From NCBI GenBank assembly GCA_036023115.1, contig JAYKKT010000089.1, positions 9,787,001 to 9,851,000 on the forward strand: a stretch of 64,000 bases of DNA. The letters run 5' to 3'. Shown here one piece after another: positions 1 to 11,457 of this stretch (positions are counted from its first letter, which is position 1; each line of letters starts with the position of its first letter). The position numbers and the translations under genes were made by a program. Under the pieces are notes generated by a model that was not told the DNA's origin, ran no database searches, and worked only from the letters and a program-made list of their open reading frames with translations. The DNA comes from Brasenia schreberi (lineage: Eukaryota > Streptophyta > Magnoliopsida > Nymphaeales > Cabombaceae).

Positions 1-23
1 AACGAATGTGCCCATGAATTATG

Positions 24-120
24 GTCTCTCTCTCTCTCTCTCTCTCCATATATATATATAGATATAGATATAGATATAGATAGCGAGAGAGTGTGTGTGT
101 GGTTGAGCTGGTGGGATGGC
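24..120. repeat. Compound CT/AT/GATA/GT microsatellite
   Basis: A run of CT dinucleotides passes into TA, then ATAGAT units, then GT. It is a simple-sequence repeat with no coding meaning. Confidence 0.85.
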
Positions 121-371
121 TAAAGGAGTCCTCTCAATTGCCTTATCACATCTTCATCGAGGTAAACCACCACAATTATCCCCTCGAACCAAGCTAGTTG
201 CTAGTTCGACGATATATACATAGAAAGAGTCTAGATTTAAAAGATTATGATGAAAACTTTTCATTTAATGCACCTCAATCAATCATGTGGATTAAATGGT
301 TTATGTGTTAACACCTCAACTAATTGAAAGGTTATGATGGATTCCTATTTTTCAAGTTTTCTACATCTAGA

Positions 372-447
<76 letters not shown>
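372..447. repeat. Compound (CT)n(TA)n(TG)n microsatellite
   Basis: Three adjoining dinucleotide runs, CT then TA then TG. The open frame across it is only repeat translation. Confidence 0.9.
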
Positions 448-448
<1 letters not shown>

Positions 449-804
449 GACTTGTTTTATGTTGGTTGTTGGCTATTTAATACGTTCCTCCTCTAATTAT
501 TTGAGAGATGTCTCTGTATGAACGCTGATAATCACAGTTAAGGCAGATAGGCTTTTTACGAAATTTCATTACAATACCAAGTTTTCCTGAATCCTGTGTC
601 ATAATGACATCTTTTAAATTGTTCGATTGGTTACTTGTCCTGAAAGAAAATGACTTCTCTTTTCCGGTATGCTTGTCAGGACTCGTACCTACTTGAACTT
701 AATTCCAAACTAAATTCTCAAAAAATAGGAAAAAGCCTTTCCGAACATGTATAACTATATTTGTTTTCACTATTGAAGCCCGCCTTTTCTCTTCTGCAAG
801 TCCT

Positions 805-870
805 TTTCTTTTGGTTGCAAACAGGAGGCTGAAGCCAGGCATGCTTGTCCGGAAAATCGAACTCACTTTC
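805..870 (-). repeat. Probable SINE 3' remnant
   Basis: Contains GGAGGCTGAAGCC, the reverse complement of the GGCTTCAGCCTCC-type 3' segment seen in the tRNA-derived SINEs near 24.6 kb and 28.3 kb. Only the 3' part is recognisable, so this is a tentative call. Confidence 0.35.
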
Positions 871-979
871 AAAACTAATAAAGCCAAATGAATGAAGTAA
901 ATAATTATATTATTTTATTTCCAATATTATTCTTATCATAGATGGTGCCGGTACTTCCATCAAATCTCAATGAATCACA

Positions 980-988
980 CACACACAC

Positions 989-1082
<94 letters not shown>
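980..1082. repeat. (CA)n(TA)n microsatellite
   Basis: A short CA run followed by about 90 bp of uninterrupted TA repeats. Confidence 0.9.
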
Positions 1083-1084
<2 letters not shown>

Positions 1085-1210
1085 GGACAGCTGCTCTTCC
1101 CATCTTCCATCATGAATAAAACGATAGCTAAGCTTTTTCCCATATATTAGATGGATCGGTTACATGGATTTTTTGTTTTCACTTAAATCTATGATGTGTT
1201 ATGCTAGTTA

Positions 1211-1327
1211 ACAATGCTCATAATTTATAGATTTCATAGTAGATAAGTCCGACAAAGTTTTACATTACCTGTCGAAAGCCTAACACAATCCTCTTCTTTT
1301 GTTCTTTATTTGGACCGGATATGCAAG
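1211..1327 (-). mobile_element. RTE-type LINE 5'-UTR fragment
   Basis: On the minus strand this stretch follows, with many mismatches, the 5' leader of the LINE copies at 40.6, 41.2, 51.4 and 61.9 kb. The shared stretch includes GTGTTAGGCTT, the TAAAACTTYGTCGGA-like motif and AAATTATGAGCATT. No ORF part is present. It is a short old relic of the same family. Confidence 0.6.
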
Positions 1328-1448
1328 AGTCATCATTTATGACTGAAGTTATCGTATCATCATAAATGTAAAATACTTTTTCTTTCAATGGGATAAAGAT
1401 AATAATGAAAACGTAGCATCAGCAGTCTCCCTCAGTTTACATACATCT

Positions 1449-1467
1449 TTTCTATATATATACATAT

Positions 1468-1499
<32 letters not shown>

Positions 1500-1512
1500 G
1501 TGTGTGTGTGTG
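1449..1512. repeat. CA/TA/TG compound microsatellite
   Basis: TA, CA, TA and TG runs in succession. The CA and TG runs flank TA, so the block is partly self-complementary. Confidence 0.85.
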
Positions 1513-1835
1513 AGTGATTGCCTATCACTGCACAATTGTTTTTGAAGGCATGAATAAACTGTCTTTTATCTTTTTAAAAACTCTTAATATTTTTAAGTTA
1601 TACTCGTACCAACAAAAAGCGATGAATAAACATATCAGAGGAGGACATGATCTAGTTTTGCATACAGCAGAAAGATTCAAATTGAGGATCTAGTTTTATA
1701 TGTAAGCAATACATGTGTATATATATGTATGAAAATTGGACATGGTCACTCATGTCTATCTATTGCTTGGTGATATGAGTCTAATTTAAAAGATCTAAGA
1801 GGTTTTAAAAAGGTATGTAAGATAATGGTATTACA

Positions 1836-1839
<4 letters not shown>

Positions 1840-1913
<74 letters not shown>

Positions 1914-1920
1914 ATATATA
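1840..1920. repeat. (TA)n microsatellite
   Basis: About 65 bp of uninterrupted TA repeats followed by TATG/TATA variants. Confidence 0.9.
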
Positions 1921-2476
1921 ACAAAAGAAATCACAACAATTTGTTGCCAAAGATGGCTAATCTGTTTTTTTCTTTAATAACTGTATAATTAATATCTGTG
2001 TATCTGTTGCGGATAGAGATATCATTCTTCTAAGTGGATTTTTTATTGGAGTGGTTCTCTGCCAGTTATAGAACCCTGACGAAAAAATAAGTTTCCTTGC
2101 AATGTATTATTTGGCATGTTTCATGTTGAGCCATTGGATAAGGAGATGAAAATCCAATGGCTCAGGGTAAATGTTAGCACGATCGTCCGGCCCTCACCGG
2201 AACTCGACCACCTTCCCACTGGCCTCAATAAATACCTCTACCAGACGTTATCAGTTAGCTTATACAAAAGAGTTAGACGTGATTTTGATTCTTTATACAA
2301 CGACACAGTGACGGATGGATTTGAACACTCCCACTATCAATGTCTTCTTCAAATATATAATTTTATGATATTATTGTTGGTGGCAAATTAAATTGAGGGT
2401 TATTTTCATTTCTTTTCTTATCATGATTTCCAAGTTGCACGTAGCCTACCAATCTGTTAAAATATGTGTTTTTGTC

Positions 2477-2760
2477 CAACTTGAAATGAATATCATCATC
2501 TTGATTTTTTATTTAAAAATCAATTTCGAAATAAATGTGCTACATAAGGTGATTCGAAAGGTACGGCGACTCCATTGGTGGGGCAGCATTATCATGTGTG
2601 CGCACACACATGTATATATGTGTGTGTGTGTGTGTCTGCAACTTGAAATGAACATCAACATCTTGATTTTTAATAAAAATTCAAAATAGATGTGCTAGAT
2701 AAGGTGGCACTGAAGGTGTGGCGACTCGATCAGTGGGGCAGCATTATCTTCCGGCATGCT
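2477..2760. repeat. Degenerate tandem duplication, about 165-bp period
   Basis: The segment beginning CAACTTGAAATGAA near 2,478 recurs near 2,639. Both copies continue through a CATCTTGATTTTT motif, an AAGGTG motif and GTGGGGCAGCATTATC. The copies are separated by a TG microsatellite at about 2,588-2,634. No coding function is visible. Confidence 0.65.
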
Positions 2761-3504
2761 TGCATTACTATTCTACCAAAACCAGGCCTTCTCTCACATT
2801 AAATGAGATTGGTCGAAAAACAAATGTCAAAACTAAATTAGTGGTTTCCAAAGTTTATGCACTGAAAAAATACCAGTTTATTGACTGAAAAATGAATGAT
2901 CAAAATTACTAATTGTTGAACTTCAAAATAGTTGGACATGGCCGGTTTCCGTTTATTTGGAACCATGAACCGGAACCAAATCAGGATCGAGCCGTGTATA
3001 AAAGTACATACTTCGATGAGATCCATGCCGTCAATTTCACTAAGTACACACTTCGATCAACAATGTTTGGTCAAAGACGATCTCTGTAAGATATAGGAAT
3101 CAGAGGTCAAAAATATCTGTTACGTTTCGAATCTCAGTGGTTAAAGGCTATGAAAGATCAGACTTGTGTTCTTATGGAAATTCATTAGGGATGGCCATTT
3201 ATTGGATCTCGAGTAAATGGGTATATGTTTAGATTTAAGAAGACGATCAAATCCGAAAAGCTACACAGAATCGGATCCATGTCCTTTCCACCAACAACAA
3301 GGATGTCAGAGCAACCTGCTACTTGAGCTAATGCTTTGGGTGCACCGTTTTTAGTTTTCTCATAACCCTAATTATAATATAATACATAATCCCTTTTATT
3401 ATCCCGACATTAAAAATACTTTCCTCTTCATGATCACTTGGCATTTAGACCTTAGGTCTTTTGGTTGGCCTCATTATACCATCAAAGATTTTTTTTCCTT
3501 TTTC

Positions 3505-3605
3505 TGATTACAAGAGGAAGCTGAAGCCTAACACACACACACATGCACCTTCTGAGAGTTGAACTCCCAACCAGCAACAACGGCGTTAAAGCTTCCTGGG
3601 ATCGA
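3505..3605 (-). repeat. tRNA-derived SINE-like remnant
   Basis: Minus-strand SINE-like features are a GGTTGGGAGTTCAACTC segment resembling a pol III B box and a GGCTTCAGCTTCC 3' part before TGTAATC. A CA microsatellite lies inside. The A box is not clear, so this is a degenerate copy at best. Confidence 0.4.
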
Positions 3606-3954
3606 AATATCAAGGATTTGATTGAAATATAAGCAGAAAATAACACTACCGTTGTGTTCGATGGTAGGACCATAGAAGCTTTTTTAAGTCGAGATCGATG
3701 AGAACGACGGGAGATTTCCGTCTGTTCATTGTCCTAAACCTATAAAGATGACCGGTAATAAATGATCAGGAAATATGTCTATATATAAGATTTTCGGCAT
3801 GATAATGACAGCCACTGGTTTAAGCTTTCTTCAGCTCAATTATTCGGTTTGACAATTTGGAACCCAAATCGGAGACCTCCCACCAAATTGATGCTGCATA
3901 TCAAAACCCATCATGGTTTGTAAATCAATTAACAACAAATACTTCGAAATTTTA

Positions 3955-3960
<6 letters not shown>

Positions 3961-3992
<32 letters not shown>
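3961..3992. repeat. (GA)n microsatellite
   Basis: About 16 uninterrupted GA units. Confidence 0.9.
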
Positions 3993-3997
<5 letters not shown>

Positions 3998-5099
3998 TGT
4001 ACTAAACTAATAGAAAGATAAAATGAGAACCATACTTGTAAGGTGGTTTGAAAACTTGAAGAGAATGAAATGAAGCTCCAGAGAAGACGGCACAAAAAAA
4101 GCTCGACGGAGAAATTAACCTTAACTACTTGAGAAACCAACAAGCGGTATGCATTTAGGGTGTGTCTGCAATGCATTATGCTATCATATAATGTTTTCCG
4201 TGAATCATGTGTGTGGGGTGCATAACCCTTTGGGCCATGATTTACACTGTCAAGGTAGGGCAGTCGCCCGCCTGAAATTTGAAAAACCAATGAAAAAGTT
4301 ACCGGACATGATCAAATCCATAGCTATTATACATAGTTCGCGCCACCTTAAATGGTTGAACAAGTGGTTCACCCATCCACAAAAAAATTCTAGATCTGTC
4401 ACTGCTTTTGGCACTTGTCGGCCCCGGCTAGAGCCTTGTGAACGGAGAAAACCAGCAGTGTGAGAGCTTTACCCCATAGTGGGCCAACCTGACTCAAATT
4501 GAATTAGTTGAGGTCATTTGGATTTCTCGATGACTTCCATATGTGGGTTGTTTAGACAAAAAAAACATTATTTGTATGGACCCAGAATTTATATCTGATT
4601 AATTGGATTTGGTTAACAAGGTAGGGCTCGATGATGGTTGGATTTGGATTGTGGTGCAGCTCCACATCCAAATCCAAATGGGGACCTAATCTGGATGATA
4701 GTTCAGTATTGCCTTTTCATTTGGCTTTATATTCAAGTAGGCAAGATCCAAGTAAGATCTATTTAATTAGCAGCAGATCACTTGTACCTGAATTATTAGT
4801 TTTACTAATATTTTGGTAAAGCTTCATTTCATAGTACTAATATATCGCATTTTCATATTGAATTAAGTGGGGCTTCCCTACACGAGATCAACCAAAGGGA
4901 TAACCATGTTGTCTTCTTCGTCTTTCATCGAAATAGGTGGATGTGTGGTCATACAAGGGAAGATCAGATCTGACCAGGTAGAGGTTTGGCAAGAAAGCAT
5001 GAGAAATTAGGTGGTAAATTTTTCAAAAGAAGAGCCCTTCTGAAAGTTAAAACATAATCTTGCTCTCGAGGAGTTAAACACTAACATACAAACGATCAA

Positions 5100-6420
5100 A
5101 TAGACAACTGATCCCAAACTAGCCCCACAGTTCTAACCAAATCAAATCGAGCCAAGAAGCGGTGAAACTACAGTGGGGCACCCCCCCCCCCCCCAAAGTT
5201 TTTTCCAGTTCCACCTTCCATGGAACCTCAACCCACAAACCCTCAGTTCCATACAAATTTTTTAATTTTAAAATTTTAATGGTTTTTTTCAATTCCAAAG
5301 GGTTTAAGTCTCAAACCAGAACTAGACCAGTCTCAGTTCGGTTTTGGTTCCTGATTACAGGAAAGTTAACACACGGTGTGAAACTGCCGATTCTGGTTTA
5401 CCGGAAACATGCCATGTCTAAAATCAAACTCAATAACATCTAAGAACCCATGTTGCTGATTCCACTTAGTGTGAGAGAAGGCTTGGTTTGGGTGGATTCA
5501 AATGGGGCATTCACTTATCAATGAGTTTCTGAACACAAGTTTCTTGCTTCAGTCCACGAGGGCTTCCTCTACACAGGGTTTAGTCTCCTGGATAATAACT
5601 TAAACGAGAAAAATACACAATCTTTCCAATCTAATGATATTCTATCATTGAATTCTTGATGATTTCCCTCTTTGATTACTGAGATTAAGTTTAAATGGCC
5701 TCTTCAGTTGCAAATAAACTGCTTATCTGACAAAGGTTGGTGCTTTAAATGAGGCCGAACTGGATTGTGAGAAGCTTAGAATTGACGATGCGAAGATTTC
5801 CGGTGGCTAGTAGGCATTGCCGGTAACCAAATCGGCTCTGTGCCGGTTCCGGTTGTAGTTTTGTAACCTTCGGTTCCGGCTCAAAGCTAGAACGGCTGAT
5901 TAAAAGTGAAAAGAAAAATCAAATGAAGGTTATTCAAGGCTCCTGCCATCGACATCTTATTCATTGACTGGCTAATTAGGTTGAGTCGAATCGCTGTCAA
6001 CTACCATACAAAACATACTGGCTCCATCATGATTAAGAAAAAATAAAGTTTTAAAGCATTATATCATTCCAATTAATTTATATTATTTAAAGTAATTAAA
6101 TGATTTAGACACGACCAGTTATTGGTCAAAATCATTTATTGCATCATAATAACACAAGAAAGAGAAGGGAGAGAGGGAGGAAATTTTTAAAAGCTTAAAA
6201 CTCTAAAACAATTTTTCATTTTTAAACTTAGATCCGATAGTTTCAAACTGTCAGTTCTGGTTCAAGGAAAGAAAAACCCTAACCAAACCGGTCGCCTTCA
6301 GGTTTGATTATGGTTCTTGGTTCAAAGTTCAGCCATTTCCGGCTGAACCACTGATTTCAGCCCTGATTTGGTTACGGTTTGAACTCCATCTGGTTTGAAA
6401 CCCGTTATGTATGGCTTAAC
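5100..6420. other. Non-coding block rich in CCGGTT/GGTTC motifs
   Basis: Many copies of GGTTCC/GGAACC, CCGGTT and AAACTG motifs occur on both strands. Similar wording appears at 8,480-8,790 and 26,380-26,515. This is typical of decayed non-autonomous DNA transposons, but I could not find matched terminal repeats or target duplications. A poly(C) run lies at 5,179-5,194. No gene is seen. Confidence 0.35.
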
Positions 6421-6974
6421 TCGTTTTTTATATAAACTAGGCAATCTATAACTATCATCCAAACAACTTGTGTCTAATTTGTTCATGAGTAGCTTGGCAT
6501 TCCTTTATTAAATGAACAAATCCATTTCTTTAAATGCCCTAAAGAAAGCGTCCCTTCATTTACTTAAAGGCATCATTTACCACGAGTTCGTTTAAGAAAA
6601 AAGAAAGGAAAAATGTGCAAATTTGTCTTTAAGGTTACTAGGAGCATATTTTATGCCCTTAACCTTACTCACGTAGCATCATTTATCCTTTGGGCATTAT
6701 ATATATATATATATATATATACAAGTTCCTGCCTTAAAAGAACTGGTGGAGGGCCTAAAAGAGAGCTCGGGGCTTACATGATCTTAGTCAAGGTGACCCT
6801 TTTCAAGTAGGATTCTTCCAAACACTGGAAAGGCAGTTTCCTTGGTGATGGTCAAAACTAGTTTTATTCATGGATCTTTGATCAACTGGGTTGAACTCAA
6901 AACAAACACAAGTTTAATCAAATGATGTGAGCCCTTGTTGAAACTTCAAATTTATTTGCACTCAAAGCGTTAGC

Positions 6975-7075
6975 TTTTCTCGGAGGGAACCCGACTCAGA
7001 TGATGAACGTCATGAGTTTGATACCTTGGGCATGAATAGCTGGCTTGGGGCTCTTTGTGGTAACCAAAATAAAAG
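6975..7075 (+). repeat. SINE remnant (B-box half)
   Basis: Contains CGACTCAGATGATGAACGTC followed by ATGAGTTTGATACC (B-box-like) and TGGCTTGGGGCTC before an A-rich end. The order matches the minus-strand SINE at 24,580-24,700, but the A-box half is missing. Confidence 0.5.
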
Positions 7076-7240
7076 ATAAAACTTCAACGTTGAATATATA
7101 AATTTCATCCAAAAGTAAAATTCCAAAGAGTTTAATTCTAGATTTCTGTTTGATATAGTTTATGCATATTACAAAATTTAAATATTTTACCAAATGACTG
7201 CAACGTACCCAGATTAGTTGGGTCAACTTGGATTCTAGAT

Positions 7241-7300
7241 AGATTTATGTAAGAGTTATAAAAACACATTAGGGTATTTTTATAACTCTTACATAAATCT
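7241..7300. repeat. Short near-perfect inverted repeat (27-nt arms, 6-nt loop)
   Basis: The arm at 7,241-7,267 is the reverse complement of 7,274-7,300 with one mismatch. The loop is ATTAGG. No target duplication is evident. It could be a small foldback element or a transcribed hairpin. Confidence 0.85.
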
Positions 7301-9377
7301 GTCACAAGGTTCAAAGGAGCTGGACCATGATTTTCAAAATGGGCTCTGCTTTGAACTATGGAAACGGCACCCCATGCCCGTTAGGGTGCTTCTGACACAA
7401 GGTTCGATGGAACTGGACCTTTATTTTTGTTGTGCTCACACTCCCAAGTTTCGTTATACATCAAATGTGAAACTGTTGTGGGTGTAGAACTATGGTTCTA
7501 CAGACTCAATACCACTCACGAGTCAACCACAAAACCATGATTACAAGTTCATGTAAGTCTAAGGTTGCAGTTCTAGTGTCAAGACCTGGCACCACGAATC
7601 AAACACACCGACTAGTAGAACAATACTAATTGCTTATCAAAGAGCCCCTTAGAACCCATTTACGTCGTTGAGCAATTGCGTGGAAGTAAAATTTCATGTT
7701 CCAGGTACATTCGTAATGCAAAAACACTGAGCACAGACTTACCAAAAGATGTAGGGCATCTTGTTTAGTTGTCAATTGCTAATTAAAATTTCATTTGGAA
7801 TCTAATTCAGATTTTTGCCAACAAATTCCAGTAATTAAGTATCCATCTTCCATTTCCCTGTTCCCCTTCTTCACCATCTTCAGGAAAGTTGGGTTATACC
7901 AAGAACTTCACAAAGGAAATGGGGTCTGCTTCTCGAGCTCAGTGAATTTTTCCTATTCCCAATGCATGAAATCTGTCAGTAGAGGTACTTCTCTCTCGCG
8001 CGCGCGCGCGCGGGCGACACAGATGGTACTGCTGGTTTACCTTGGCTTCTGATATTGCATTTTGCGTGTGTACTTGTGTGTGTGTGAGAAAGAGAGAGTA
8101 CTTGAGTTATGATAAGGCTTTTATCTTACAAAAGTGTCCCAGTGGTGGGCATAAATGTGGAACGCATCCCTCGTTAGAAAAACTGCCATCTCTACAACCA
8201 CCGAGAAATGGGGTGAAGATGGAGGTGCAACGGGATTGTTTGGCAGATCAACGAAAGCCAAGTAATTGAACAGTCAAGACTGCACCAAAAACTGTAGTTC
8301 TCATGTACCCTTTAGAAAAAAAAGTATTCCTAATGGAAGGCGATCATTTTGATGGAAGGTTCTTACTGCAACAAAAACAGCAGTCTGAATCTTCTTCTTT
8401 AGTTGTTTAAAAGAGAGGTTTTTCCAGTGACGATCGACCACTCTGATCGATGAAACCTAGCAAGTAGACATGACTCCAAGTTTCATCTGGAACCAAAACG
8501 GACAAGAAACCGGTTGAAACTAAAACCTATCAACGCAGACCTACAAATAAAAACCACCCAATCTGGTTTCAGTTTCACCTTTCATGGATTGGAATTAGGC
8601 TAGAACAGGCAATTCCAAACTGTCAGTTCTATATTTTTATTTTTTAAAAATATATATTTTTAATGATTTTTATGATTCTAAACGGTTTAAGACGCAAAGC
8701 GCAACCAAATCAGTCTGGTACTGATTTAGTTTCGGTTCCGGATTTTAAAAAAAAACGAATTATCGGTTTGAAACTGTCCGAATCGACCAAGTCTATTGAC
8801 AAGCGATTGCAGCAAATTCAATGGCAATTTCCTTGTCGTATTTACCATGAAAATGAGTAGACATTATTGATTGGTATCATCATGACAGGATTTTGTGGCA
8901 CGTATTTTTAGTTAAAGATTTAAAAAATCAAAGATTAAAATAAAGAGAAAGAAAAAGGTTCGATGATACAACAGCCACGAAAAAATCGAAATAATTAATA
9001 AGAAAAAGGGGGCGAAAAGAGAAAGTACCTGCGCATTTATTATCAGCACTAAAATCAGAATTTCAGGTGACTGCAACTCATCTGCAATCCGACGGTCACA
9101 ATTTGATCAACGCTACTCTACGACCTCATGCATATCAGGTGCATAGGCATTGCATCCCTTCGTTCAGTTCGGCAGATGAAACCCACACTATGACTGAGGG
9201 ACAACTGACCTTCAGCAAAGGTACTTGGTCAGTTCGTGTAAAGTGACACGAAGAACTTGCTTGTGCAAACATGACTCAAAATACAAAATTGCTAGCACAG
9301 ACAGGAAAACCCAAGCTGGAAATCCAAGTTCATTCCCACCCGAGTAACTGGAGAAACATTCTAGTCGCATTCATGTT
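7300..9377. other. Intergenic DNA with no recognised gene
   Basis: Contains a CT/CG simple repeat at 7,991-8,014, a TG/GA run near 8,070-8,098 and GGTTC-type repeat debris at 8,480-8,790. The short open frames between 7,795 and 8,269 resemble no family I know. Confidence 0.5.
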
Positions 9378-9946
9378 TAGGGGTGTTCATGGACCTATTC
9401 GGTTCTAGATGTTTGACAGTTTGGTTGAGTTGGGTTTTAGTTGGGAAAATTTCTGGCAGTTTGATTCATGGTTACAGTGTCGAAACCCAATCATGAGAAC
9501 CCAACCAAACTTAATCATTATATATATATTCACATTTTATGTGTATAAGGTTATAAAACTTATATATTTTATCTTTATAAGTTGATAAGTTTATGTATAT
9601 GAGTTTTATAATCTTATATAGATATAAAATGTGAATATACAAGGTATATATTTATATGGATTTAAATCTTGGCAAGTTTATATGCTTTTATATGTGAGTT
9701 TTATCACCTTATGTACATATAAAATGTGGAGCATATATTCAAATAATCTCACGCTATTTAGCAAAATCCTTAAATTAGCAGAACTGTGGCTTAGAACCGA
9801 ATGAAGTTGGAACCGGTGATTCAGTTTCATTTGGATCTGAACATAGCATGGTTTGGTTCAATTCTCTAAAAGTTGAGAACCGAAATTAGTTGTTTGAATA
9901 GAGGTTGAGACTAGAACCAAACCAAACCAAACCGTCAACACCGCTA
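9378..9946. mobile_element. hAT-type MITE, 569 bp
   Basis: Terminal inverted repeats are TAGGGGTGTTCATGG on the left and, as reverse complement of the right end, TAGCGGTGTTGACGG (12 of 15 match). The flanking 8-bp sequences are TTCATGTT and CTCAGGTT (6 of 8 match), as expected for an old hAT target duplication. The inside has no coding capacity; it contains TTCACATTTTAT and its complement, so it can fold back. A second element with similar termini is at 27,689-27,953. Confidence 0.7.
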
Positions 9947-10193
9947 CTCAGGTTGACCTACTGTGAGCACAAAGATGAAATGACACGAAACAAAAAGAGG
10001 AGATGGTCACACCTAGTCCCCAGAAATTCTTTGTAAAACTCGCTTCCTTACATTAGGTTTCTCACTTTGCTTCACATATCCTTTGCCATCGCAACAAGTA
10101 TAACGTTCAATGTTTTACCACTGGTTTCCCTCTTCATTTCACATATCAGTCTTCTTGTATCTACTGTATATCCAGTTAGTTCTCCATGAAGCT

Positions 10194-10309
<116 letters not shown>

Positions 10310-10820
10310 AGTGGATCACCAAATCTTTTAGTGTGTGGCGAACAGCACAAGGTTATAACGGGTTCTGTATTACAGCCAACAAATACAACCGTGTGCCATA
10401 TTGCAGTTTAAGTTTCCAAATCACGGTTGGGGAAATCCAACACAATATATATATATATATATATGAACAGTTGAGTCTTCGAATAGGTAAGTTGCTTTAG
10501 ACAGTTGGGCAGAATATTAGCGTCAACAAAACGTTCGTGAAGATCTGAAGTCCATCTTTACCTCTGTTTTCCAGTTGCTCCAGGATTCGTTGAATTATTT
10601 ACTGCTGATCCCCCAAGACCTCTGACAATTCAATCTGCTTAGTCCCCTGGGGTTTATTGGACACGAAACCCGTCCGTGGCAACTACTTTGTCTGGTACAT
10701 TTGTTTGGCAAATTGTTCTATGATGATTTTGGATTCAAAATCAGAAACCCAAAATCCAAACTGATTATAAGGTGGTTCGATTATGATTTTAAGTTCTGAA
10801 CAACCGAATATTTAGTAATA

Positions 10821-10835
10821 GTATTTATGAAAATT
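10821..10835 (+). repeat. Left target-site duplication of LINE copy A
   Basis: GTATTTATGAAAATT recurs at 19,527-19,541, directly after the (TTG)n tail. This shows that LINE A and the Gypsy element inside it form one nested unit. The last bases are shared with the LINE sequence, so the true length may be 13-15 bp. Confidence 0.85.
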
Positions 10836-11452
10836 GTGCGAATTATCGAGGTATCAAGTTAATGAGTCATACTATGAAATTATGGGAAAGAATTATCGAA
10901 CGTAGGTTAAGACAAGTATCAAGTACAACAGAGAACCAATTTGGGTTGATACCAGGCAGATCTACTATTGAAGTGATTCACCTTTTGAGACATCTTATGG
11001 AACATTTTAGAGCAAAAAAGGAAGACCTTCACATGATATTTATTGATATAAAAAAAGCTTATGATAGGGTACCGAGGGATGTTCTTTGGAGAACTTTGGA
11101 AAAAAGAGGTATCCCATTGACATATATTAACCTTATAAGAGACATGTATGATGGTGCAAAAACATGTGTGAGGACTCACGAAGGAAAGACAACTTCTTTG
11201 AAGTTAATATTGGGTTACATCAAGGATCAACTTTAAGCCCATACTTATTTATAATGGTGATGGATGAGTTAACAAAACATATTCAATATGAAGTACCTTG
11301 GTGTATATTATTTGCATATGACATTGTATTACTGGAGGAGTCTAAGGAAAAAGTTAATAAAAAATTGGAACTATGGAGAGAAACATTAGAAAGCAAAGGC
11401 CTCCGACTTAGTAGAACAAAGACAGAATATATGGAATGTAAGTTTGATCATT

Positions 11453-11457
11453 TTGTT
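11453..11457 (+). repeat. Left 5-bp target duplication of the Gypsy element
   Basis: TTGTT here versus TGGTT at 18,858-18,862. The related LINE copies at 43.7 and 46.4 kb read TGGTT at this place, so the left copy appears to have gained one substitution. Confidence 0.8.

Noticed and set aside
2116..2391. 91-codon frame starting MFHVEPLDKEM
   Set aside because: No recognisable domain, no promoter or splice context, and it is followed by repeat DNA. Chance cannot be excluded.
4149..4463. 104-codon plus-strand frame and an overlapping 112-codon minus-strand frame
   Set aside because: No family motif, the minus-strand frame runs into a GA microsatellite, and the composition is non-coding.
7795..8269. 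Two adjacent small frames (85 and 75 codons)
   Set aside because: Interrupted by CG and TG simple repeats, with no known motif and no sign of splicing between them.
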